Position numbers and translations under genes: made by a program
Shown: positions 1-6,997 of the stretch, in pieces
Position numbering within the stretch: the stretch's first letter is position 1
Layout: each line of letters begins with the position of its first letter
The notes under the pieces: model-generated
Databases searched by the model: none
The model's input: only the letters and a program-made list of their open reading frames with translations
What the model was told of the DNA's origin: nothing
Assembly (NCBI GenBank): GCA_030765525.1
Contig: JAVCCK010000019.1
Coordinates: 1-64,000, forward strand
Direction: 5' to 3'
Length of the DNA: 64,000 bases
Origin: Candidatus Lernaella stagnicola
GTDB taxonomy: Bacteria > Lernaellota > Lernaellaia > Lernaellales > Lernaellaceae

Positions 1-164
1 CTCACGCAGCCCCAAATCGCCCAGCGACCTTAGGCAGTTCGCCTCCCCCAAACGATGCCCGATCGCACGAAAAAGCGGCAGCGCCGAATCATACGAGGCT
101 CGCGCCCCCGACAAATCGTCCTCACGCCGCGCCAAATCGCCCAGCGACCAAAGGCAGTTCGCCT
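1..164 (-). repeat. 120-bp tandem coding repeat (TPR units)
   Basis: Bases 1-44 and 121-164 match at about 40 of 44 positions with a period of exactly 120 bp, or 40 codons. This is the DNA trace of near-identical TPR units in the NB-ARC protein. The array continues past the window edge, so the copy number cannot be given. Confidence 0.8.
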
Positions 165-1935
165 GCGCGAGCGCATCACGTACTGCGTCCGCGTCCCGCT
201 TTCCGGCAACCAAAAACCCGCGGCGCTCGGCAGGCAACCACGTAAGATTCGCCCACTGGGAGAATCCCGCCGCGAACCGCCCGGGCGCCGATTGCGTTGC
301 ACCCTGTTCCACGGTGACCCAACCGCCTGCCTCGATACGCAGCGCCGTTTTCCGCAAGTTCTCAGCTTCCATTTGCGCTTTTTTCATCGCCACATCGGCG
401 TTTCGACCCGTGTCTTCATCCATTTCGAAAAGCAAACCGAGCATGGTCAACCAAAACCGCCGCGCATATTTCTTTTCGTCGTACTCGGCATCGGCTTTTC
501 CGATCACCTCGCGCATAAGGGTGTGCAGGCGCACGCGCCGCAATTCGCCCCGCCGCTCCTGGATAACGACCCGCTGAAAGATAAGGCGGTCCAACATCGG
601 CCAAGCTTCGTTTTCGTCGTTTCCCGACACCGCGATGACGTGGTCGCATCGCCCGCCGCTTTGCGGGTGAAACTCCCGTACCGCCCGCAGCAAATTCCGC
701 GCGATGGCATTGTTTTCGAAATCTTTAAGGCTGAGGTACAACACGGCATCGACGATCCGCCGGTTACGCGCGTCTCGTTCCGATACGCCGCTCGTGTCGC
801 CCGTACCAGCGGGCCGTAACGCCGCGCTGAGGCTTTCTTCCAAGCGCGAGGTCAAATCGTCGATCGCGTTATCAAAGCCGTCGATTGGTCCGCGAACCTT
901 GATGTGACCGACGAGCACTTCCAGAGCTAGCGGCAGGCATTCGACTTTATCGGTGGCTATTGCCAGAAGTTTGTCGCGGTGCGCTTCGAACAGTTTGCCG
1001 AGTCGATCGGCGAAAAAGCGTTCCGTTTCAGCCACCGTGAAGGCCGCGACTTCGACCATTTCCGGCGGATGAACGGCTCCCGCGAACAGCGCCCGGTCGC
1101 GAGTGGTGATAATGGTTTGCCAACCGGAACCCTTTTGCGGCAGCAGCGCTTCGATTTGCGCGTACTTGTCGACGTTGTCCAACACCAAGAGGCCCGACGA
1201 GGCGGCCAGTAGCGCTTGGGCGTGATTTCGCAGCGCCAACTCCCACACCTGCCTGCCGGCTTTGGCTTCGACCTCGGGCGGCTTGCCGTCCAGGGCGATA
1301 ATCAACGCCGTCAACGCCGCCGCCGGTTTGAAAAGTTCGTCGAGTCGCAGGAAGACGACGTTCTCGTATTTGTCTTCGCACGACAGCGCGAATTCCTGGG
1401 CGAGGTACGATTTCCCCACGCCGCCCATGCCTTCCAGGCTGACGCCGGTGATCCCCACGGCGGCGCCGTTCTCCAAAACCGATGCGATTTCTTCAAGCTT
1501 GCCGTCGCGCTCGATGTACCCTTCCGGCTCGGGAACGTCGGCGACGTTCTGCCAGATCAAATTGTCGACACGCTTGAGGGCCTTCTCCAACTTTTCGATT
1601 CGGCTCTGGTTTTTCTCGCCGTCTTTTCTCAGTTCGGCCAGGCTATGCCGCAAAATCCGCGAGAGGTCATACAAACCGATGTTGATCAGGTCCTGCTCTG
1701 TAGCTACGCGGTTTCGGGGTAGGAGATCGACGAGCTTGCGCGCTGCGTCGAGGGCCCTTCCCGCCAGCCCGAAAGTCGCCAAATCCGCCGCCGCCGCGAC
1801 CACGTCGATTTGCGCGCTGAGTGACTCGACGAGTGTGCGACGGATGGTCTCATCCGCGCCGTGCAAAACCGCGTCGATGGCCTCCGCGACCATTTCGTAT
1901 AGCCTGTCCACGTCGAGCAGTCTTGGATCCGTCAT
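1..1935 (-). CDS. STAND/NB-ARC ATPase with TPR repeats (3' end cut off by the window)
   Basis: The frame is open for 645 codons from an ATG at 1935 to the window edge, so the C-terminus is missing. Residues 1-140 are mostly helical with no domain I recognise. An NB-ARC-type NTPase follows, with a P-loop GMGGVGKS at about 169-176, Walker B LLVLDNVD at about 249-256 and a TTRDR sensor motif near 277. From about residue 540 the protein enters 40-residue tetratricopeptide units (LGDLARRE type). The architecture is that of signal-transduction ATPases with numerous domains, in which ligand binding to the repeats triggers nucleotide-driven oligomerisation. Such proteins act as regulators or, with an effector domain, as antiviral NLRs. 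No effector domain is recognisable here, so the output is unknown. AGGA about 9 nt upstream is a modest ribosome site. There is no neighbour that looks like a partner. Confidence 0.85.
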   Translation of the reverse strand, partial: MTDPRLLDVDRLYEMVAEAIDAVLHGADETIRRTLVESLSAQIDVVAAAADLATFGLAGRALDAARKLVDLLPRNRVATEQDLINIGLYDLSRILRHSLAELRKDGEKNQSRIEKLEKALKRVDNLIWQNVADVPEPEGYIERDGKLEEIASVLENGAAVGITGVSLEGMGGVGKSYLAQEFALSCEDKYENVVFLRLDELFKPAAALTALIIALDGKPPEVEAKAGRQVWELALRNHAQALLAASSGLLVLDNVDKYAQIEALLPQKGSGWQTIITTRDRALFAGAVHPPEMVEVAAFTVAETERFFADRLGKLFEAHRDKLLAIATDKVECLPLALEVLVGHIKVRGPIDGFDNAIDDLTSRLEESLSAALRPAGTGDTSGVSERDARNRRIVDAVLYLSLKDFENNAIARNLLRAVREFHPQSGGRCDHVIAVSGNDENEAWPMLDRLIFQRVVIQERRGELRRVRLHTLMREVIGKADAEYDEKKYARRFWLTMLGLLFEMDEDTGRNADVAMKKAQMEAENLRKTALRIEAGGWVTVEQGATQSAPGRFAAGFSQWANLTWLPAERRGFLVAGKRDADAVRDALAQANCLWSLGDLARREDDLSGARASYDSALPLFRAIGHRLGEANCLRSLGDLGLRE

Positions 1936-2018
1936 CAATCATTCCTGGGTTGAAGGAAGTTGCCGGCAGGGTATCACGTTTGGAAGAAAACGAAACCGCG
2001 TGGGATACTTGATTGAAC

Positions 2019-2032
2019 GGATAATTTTATCC
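2019..2032. repeat. 14-bp perfect palindrome at the acyltransferase 3' end
   Basis: Arms GGATAA and TTATCC are separated by TT. It touches the stop codon of the acyltransferase gene and lies upstream of the NB-ARC gene. There is no T-run, so it is not a classical terminator. It could be an operator for the NB-ARC gene, but this is only inference. Confidence 0.35.
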
Positions 2033-3336
2033 TACGTCGGCAATTCCTCGTCGACGGCGGCGAAGATGGCGACGGCGCGTTCGGGCGGAAAGCCCGGCGC
2101 AAAGCACCCGACCGTCAGCGTCATGGAATCGCCGTACCCCGACAGCCCCACCGCCAGGCCGGGCGGCCGCGCCGCCGGCACGACCAGTTCGGCGCCGCGC
2201 ACCTTGGGGCTTCCAAACTCCAACGCCGCTTCTTCGATGGGCCCCAGGTTCGTCAACACGGGACACATGTTTTCGGAGCGAACGAGGTGCGAAAAGATTT
2301 TGCGATTCATCCAAAACTTAATACCGAACGGATACGGCGCGGCCAGCGCGGTGCCGATCGCCACGAAACTAAGCCCGAGATAGTGTTTCTTGACCTCGTC
2401 GACATCCGCTTTGACGCGGCGCAGGGTCTCGGCGAAATCGGCGCCGACGCCGGTGGGAAGTTGCGGCCAGAAAAAACCGCTGATGTTGCAGATGCCTTCG
2501 CCCCGCCCGCCGGGCATGTAGCGGCGCAGGTCGGCGGTGCAGGCCAGGCGCAGCATCGCGCCGTTGGGGTTCCCGGCTTCCCGAACCAGCGCGCGAAACA
2601 TCGCCGCGACGACCATGTCGTTGAGCGTGGCGTCGACTTGCTTTGCGTACGTGCGCAGCGCCCGCAGCCGCTCCGGCCCGAAACGGTGAAAGACGAAGCG
2701 GTAATGTTCTCCCGATTCGGTTCCCGCCGGGAATTGCACGGTGGCAAAAGGCTTGTTGCTGCGCCTGACGTCCCGCACGAATTGGGCGAAGATACCCGGC
2801 AGCCGCCACGGCGCAAAAAGTTTGACCACTTGCCAGAGGCCGCGCGAACCGCGATTGATCGGCGGCCGATAGTCGGGCTCGTCGCCCAAGCGGCGGTAGA
2901 TGTCGGCGATTCGGTACCCGACTTCCTTCGTGCCGCCCGCATCGGCCATCGCGTGGTTCACCTTGATCGCCAGCCGGTCACCCGCCGGCAGCGCCACGTG
3001 CAGCACGCGAATCTGCGGCCCGGTTTCGGCCACCAAGGGTTCGGCCAGGAACGAGTCGATATCCGTTTCGTCGCGGCTCTCCCGCAGCCAGTCGCCCCGG
3101 TCGAGCACGGCGTCGGGCAGCCGCCCCCAATAGGGGAACGCCCAGCGCCGTACGAAGCGGCAACCCAACACCGGCTCGGCGTCCATCGCCAGGCGCGCGG
3201 CGCGTCGCAAGCGGTCGTGATCCAGCGCCCCGGCAAATTCCACCAGCAAGTGAATCTGCGCGACGAAAATTCCGTCCATGCTGTAATTCCACGCGTCCGG
3301 ACCTTCCACACGCAGCCGTTGCGGTATCGAATTCAT
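2032..3336 (-). CDS. Condensation-domain-superfamily acyltransferase
   Basis: A 434-residue protein starting at the ATG that overlaps the stop of the upstream glycosidase gene (ATGA, 3333-3336), so the two are probably translationally coupled. The reading frame extends further upstream, but only inside the glycosidase gene. Residues 127-135 read NHAMADAGG, a form of the HHxxxDG active site of CoA- and carrier-dependent acyltransferases (NRPS condensation, wax ester synthase and alcohol acetyltransferase families), with H128 and D132 in the catalytic positions. The N-terminal DGIFVAQIHLLVEF stretch and the later DFGWG-like region fit a single condensation fold of usual length. There is no signal peptide, so it is cytoplasmic. 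It probably moves an acyl group from CoA to an alcohol, amine or sugar. The substrate cannot be read from the sequence. Confidence 0.7.
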   Translation of the reverse strand: MNSIPQRLRVEGPDAWNYSMDGIFVAQIHLLVEFAGALDHDRLRRAARLAMDAEPVLGCRFVRRWAFPYWGRLPDAVLDRGDWLRESRDETDIDSFLAEPLVAETGPQIRVLHVALPAGDRLAIKVNHAMADAGGTKEVGYRIADIYRRLGDEPDYRPPINRGSRGLWQVVKLFAPWRLPGIFAQFVRDVRRSNKPFATVQFPAGTESGEHYRFVFHRFGPERLRALRTYAKQVDATLNDMVVAAMFRALVREAGNPNGAMLRLACTADLRRYMPGGRGEGICNISGFFWPQLPTGVGADFAETLRRVKADVDEVKKHYLGLSFVAIGTALAAPYPFGIKFWMNRKIFSHLVRSENMCPVLTNLGPIEEAALEFGSPKVRGAELVVPAARPPGLAVGLSGYGDSMTLTVGCFAPGFPPERAVAIFAAVDEELPT

Positions 3337-5357
3337 CGGCCGTCCTCCGCCAACTCGCCGTAGATGTCCGAGATCAACCCGAACGATAGCTTTTCGGTCT
3401 CGCGGTCGTGTGTCAGCAGCCCTTTGAGGTTCATGCCCACGACCGGGTGCGGATTGCCCGTCGTCGGGTTCCACTCCATGCGGAAATCCGCCAGCACCCA
3501 CGGCATCGTCCCCGAAAGGTAATCGCGGGCCAGCAATTGGTTCATCTGTTGTTCAAGGAACCAAGCCTGAAACTCCTCGCTGTAACTGTGGTCGGTCAGC
3601 GATTCGCGACCCGGCTCCTGCCCCTCCGGCAAATGACGGCCCGCCAAAGCCCCGGCGCCGAACTCGGTGGCGACGATCGGCTTGTCGGGAAAGAGGCGAT
3701 GTATGGTGTCCATGCACTGCCCCGCCCCCGGGCTGACCTTACCCATGTACCAGCCGTAGTACTGGTTGACGCCCATGATGTCGACGTGCTCCAGCGTGAA
3801 ATTGATCGGCACCTCGCACGTCTCGTTGGCGACCACGACGATCGTCGGACGCCACGGATCGAAACGCTTGGCCTGCGCGTTCATGTGGCTGGTCAGCACG
3901 CCGGAAGTCGGCCAGTAGCTACCGTTCTCGTTGCCCAGCGACCACGCGAGAATCGCCGGGTTGTTTTTGTCGCGCTCGATGACCTCCGCCATCTGCTGCG
4001 CGGCGACAGCCAACAAGTGCTCGTCCTGCATCTGCCCGAACTGCAATTGGTAGACCGGCGTTTCCTCGATGATCGTAATACCCGCCTCGAGCAGCGCGTC
4101 GAGCAAACGCTCGTCCACCGGGTAGTGGCCCGGCCGCGTGTGGTTCACGTGCAGTTGCCGCATGCGCTCCACGTCGCGCGCCACGGTTTGTGCGCTCTCC
4201 ACCGGCCCGGAAGCCGCGTGGTCTGAATGACGATTGATGCCGCGCCAGAAATCGCGCCGGCCGTTGAGCATGATGCGGTTGCCGTCCACGCGCAGGTCGC
4301 GATACCCGAAGCGCACGCTTGCCTCGTCACCGCCCGCGTCGCGCACCGTGAGCACATACAGGTTGTCCGGCGCTTCGCGCGACCAAACTCGCGGCGCGTC
4401 GGTCGCCAACTTAAAGCGAAACATGTGCACGCCCGCGTAGGGCAAGGTGAGGCGTCGCGTACCGGAGGTCGTCACACCGTCCGGCCCGGCGAGTTCGAAT
4501 TCGACGACCGTGCCGCCGCCGAAGCCGCCGTGGCGCACGCCCAAAGTCAGTTCCACGCCGCCCGCCGCCGACACGAAGCGCGGTTCGATTTTGAACAGCC
4601 AGTTCACGGGCAGCGTGTGTAACGATACCGGCCGCGTTATGCCGCCGAAGGGCCACCAGCCGTGCGAGCCGGGGTGGAAATACGTGTCGACCGGTATGGA
4701 GCCCCACGTGATGCGGTTGTCGGCGCGCACGACGACGACGTTGCCGGTTCGCTGCAGCAGGCCGATCGCCGGCGCGAATACGGGCGTGTACCCGCCGTGA
4801 TGGAAGACGACTTCCGTTCCGTTCACATAGACCTGCGAGCGCAAGAAGATCGCCCCGAAGCGCAGGAACATGCTTTCCATCTCGGCGTCGGAAACTCCGG
4901 CGGGCACGTCGAAGGAACGCGCGTACCATCCCACGCCCTTGTAATCGAGCAGTTCCGGGATCTCGGTGGAGAAACTACCCGGCACCGCGATCTCGACCCA
5001 CGCGCCACGGTCGTAGCTTTCGTCGAACCACTGCGCGTTTTGACCCACGTCGTCCGGGTCCGTCGCGAAAAGCCACGTCCCATCCAACGACATCACGTCC
5101 GTATCGTCGGCGGTGCGATGGGTCGGCACCGGCAATCCCCCGACTTGCACGTAGGGCACGTCTCCTTCGGGTAGCGCCGCATGTCGGCGATCGACATCCG
5201 GCATGTCGGACGCGTCGTTGTTGTCGTCATCGTCGCCATTCGGAGAGTTGTCGTCGATGTCATCATCGTCCGCGGCGCAGGCGAAACCGAGAAACGCGAC
5301 GAACGCGATCAGCCCCGCAATGGCATGCCAAGAAACAGACGAACGTACAAACATCAT
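3333..5357 (-). CDS. Glycoside hydrolase family 2 lipoprotein
   Basis: A 674-residue exported enzyme. A hydrophobic signal ends in a lipobox with Cys27, followed by an Asp/Asn-rich tether to about residue 50. The GH2 order follows: jelly-roll sugar-binding domain (60-230), Ig-like sandwich (240-330) and TIM barrel (340-670). Barrel motifs include RGINRHSDH, the acid/base NEN (E477) and the nucleophile in ATEFGAG (E565), all intact. Family members are exo-acting beta-galactosidases, beta-glucuronidases and beta-mannosidases. I cannot choose the sugar, although the barrel reads more like the beta-galactosidase/glucuronidase branch. It is the first gene of a two-gene unit with the acyltransferase and was probably made to face the periplasm or cell surface. 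Confidence 0.88.
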   Translation of the reverse strand: MMFVRSSVSWHAIAGLIAFVAFLGFACAADDDDIDDNSPNGDDDDNNDASDMPDVDRRHAALPEGDVPYVQVGGLPVPTHRTADDTDVMSLDGTWLFATDPDDVGQNAQWFDESYDRGAWVEIAVPGSFSTEIPELLDYKGVGWYARSFDVPAGVSDAEMESMFLRFGAIFLRSQVYVNGTEVVFHHGGYTPVFAPAIGLLQRTGNVVVVRADNRITWGSIPVDTYFHPGSHGWWPFGGITRPVSLHTLPVNWLFKIEPRFVSAAGGVELTLGVRHGGFGGGTVVEFELAGPDGVTTSGTRRLTLPYAGVHMFRFKLATDAPRVWSREAPDNLYVLTVRDAGGDEASVRFGYRDLRVDGNRIMLNGRRDFWRGINRHSDHAASGPVESAQTVARDVERMRQLHVNHTRPGHYPVDERLLDALLEAGITIIEETPVYQLQFGQMQDEHLLAVAAQQMAEVIERDKNNPAILAWSLGNENGSYWPTSGVLTSHMNAQAKRFDPWRPTIVVVANETCEVPINFTLEHVDIMGVNQYYGWYMGKVSPGAGQCMDTIHRLFPDKPIVATEFGAGALAGRHLPEGQEPGRESLTDHSYSEEFQAWFLEQQMNQLLARDYLSGTMPWVLADFRMEWNPTTGNPHPVVGMNLKGLLTHDRETEKLSFGLISDIYGELAEDGR

Positions 5358-5432
5358 ACAAACCCCACCGTGTCAGCCGTGGTGCAAAACGTACCGGGCG
5401 CTTCGGCCCACTGTCAACGCTTCACCCCCGGT

Positions 5433-5460
5433 TTGCGGTTTCAACATTTTATGTTAAGTT
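5433..5460 (+). promoter_or_regulatory. Weak sigma-70-like promoter with a small inverted repeat
   Basis: TTGCGG, 16 bp, TAAGTT precede the lipoprotein gene at 5541. Inside the spacer lies AACAT-TTT-ATGTT (5443-5455), a perfect short inverted repeat that could be an operator. The rest of the divergent gap 5358-5540 shows nothing clear. Confidence 0.25.
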
Positions 5461-5540
5461 TTCCTGCGTTGAATGAGAATGAATTGGCCTTCAATTCTGA
5501 ATTCCGCGGCTTCTGCGGATTGCATGGCAAAGGTGTCACG

Positions 5541-6776
5541 TTGAAAAGTCTATCTCTCCCCTTGTCGTTTTTGTGCCTTTTATTCCTTTTATGTATCGTG
5601 CCTGCGTGCGCCGATGACGATGCGGACGATGCCGAGCCGCCCGATTACGACGAGTGGATCGCGCAGGGCAAACATTATCTCATCGACAATGACGCGGAAC
5701 ACGCGGCCCGCGCTTTCAACGAAGCCTTGGAGTTGCAGCCCGACTCCGTCGACGCCAAATTCGGTTTGGTGCTCGCCGGGCCCATGCGCCTGCTTAATTT
5801 TGTCGATCAGATCCTCAGCACGATCACCAACATCACCTTCGACAACGATTGGCAGAAACAACAAACCGAACGCGACTACAACGAAGAAAACACGCACCCC
5901 ATTCATCTTTATCTCGTCGAGAAACTCGGTTACGTCGTCTGGGACGGCGAGGCGGCATACGCCGATCTCTTGACCGAGACGAACCTGCAATTCCAACTCG
6001 ACGAGTTGACCCTCTCCATCGATGAAGCGCCGCTGTTGAGCTTCGGCGGCGAGTTCGACGAAGCCGACCTGCACTTTTTCGCCGCGCTCAATTCGGCGCT
6101 CAACGGCGTGATCCACATCCTATTGGCCCACAACCTTTCCTTCGACTACACGGCCATCGGCGTCCCGCTCAGCGATGAAGAAATGCACATCATCGAAACG
6201 ATCGATATGATCATCGGCCTGCTCGACGGCTTGCTCGCCAGCGAGACATTCCCCGATTTCATGTATCTGCTGGAGGAAGGCGGCGTCGAAAATATGCAGG
6301 AGGCAGGCTGCGCGCTCGGGCACACGTTTACCCGCTTAGATGAAATGCTCGCGGCCCTCGCTGCGGAAACCGACGACCAAAGTGACGACCAGATCCGCTT
6401 CGACGATCTAAACGGGAACGGTCACTTCGATCTCGGTGTTGACGATCTGTTGCTTGGCGACGTCGTGCTGGATGCGGAACTCGCCGTGGAACTCGAAACC
6501 CTCGCCGTGAATTACAGCGCGGCTTTTTACGAGGGCACACCGCACGACGTCAATTCGCAGACTATCGAAACGTTGCACCTGGCCGACCTCAACGGCCTGC
6601 TCACGGCTCTGGGCCTCTTCCCGCTGGAACTCGGCCCGCTCACCCTCAACGGCCTGCCCGACTTGGGCGGATTGCCGGTCGGCCCCTTCTTTGCCGACCC
6701 GGCGCCGGATGCCGTCCGCGGCGCGTTGCAGTTCCTGGTAACCCTATGGACCGATCCAGGTTCCTTGTTCGATTAA
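5541..6776 (+). CDS. Lipoprotein with a TPR-like start and an EF-hand-like loop, unknown function
   Basis: I start this at TTG 5541, preceded by AAAGGTG at good spacing, because that gives a clean signal peptide ending in PAC (Cys23). The frame upstream runs into the divergent gene and has no signal. Cys23 is followed by a short Asp-rich tether (ADDDADDAE). Residues 36-75 look like one TPR (GKHYLIDNDAEHAARAFNEA), followed by a long acidic helical body. Near residue 290, DLNGNGHFDLGVDD is a dockerin/EF-hand-like calcium loop. I recognise no enzyme family in the 411 residues. It may be an outer-membrane or surface protein binding calcium. The next gene is the C45-like lipoprotein 221 bp downstream. 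Confidence 0.75.
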   Translation: MKSLSLPLSFLCLLFLLCIVPACADDDADDAEPPDYDEWIAQGKHYLIDNDAEHAARAFNEALELQPDSVDAKFGLVLAGPMRLLNFVDQILSTITNITFDNDWQKQQTERDYNEENTHPIHLYLVEKLGYVVWDGEAAYADLLTETNLQFQLDELTLSIDEAPLLSFGGEFDEADLHFFAALNSALNGVIHILLAHNLSFDYTAIGVPLSDEEMHIIETIDMIIGLLDGLLASETFPDFMYLLEEGGVENMQEAGCALGHTFTRLDEMLAALAAETDDQSDDQIRFDDLNGNGHFDLGVDDLLLGDVVLDAELAVELETLAVNYSAAFYEGTPHDVNSQTIETLHLADLNGLLTALGLFPLELGPLTLNGLPDLGGLPVGPFFADPAPDAVRGALQFLVTLWTDPGSLFD

Positions 6777-6779
6777 CAC

Positions 6780-6821
6780 GGCCACTTCTGATCAAGCGTG
6801 TTGATGACGACAACAGTGGCC
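6780..6821. repeat. Imperfect stem-loop in the gap after the calcium-loop lipoprotein
   Basis: Outer arms GGCCACT (6780-6786) and AGTGGCC (6815-6821) enclose an inner ATCAA/TTGAT pair. No T-run follows, so it is either a Rho-assisted 3' end or a processing hairpin. The rest of 6822-6990 shows nothing else I can support. Confidence 0.3.
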
Positions 6822-6997
6822 AAGCGAAGGATAGACAAACGTTTCAAAGCCCGGAAAAACACCGACGGGCCGGGCCGCGATACCGAACGATCACAGCGCG
6901 ATGGACGAATCCGCCTCGACCGCTGAATTTGCAAGCCGTCGGTGAAACATCAACGCAGCGGACTATTTGCCTGCTTTCGTAAAGAGAGGAGCGAGCC

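Noticed and set aside
1936-2018. Sigma-70 promoter for the NB-ARC gene
   Set aside because: I could not find a -35/-10 pair with acceptable spacing. Only the palindrome at 2019-2032 is kept.
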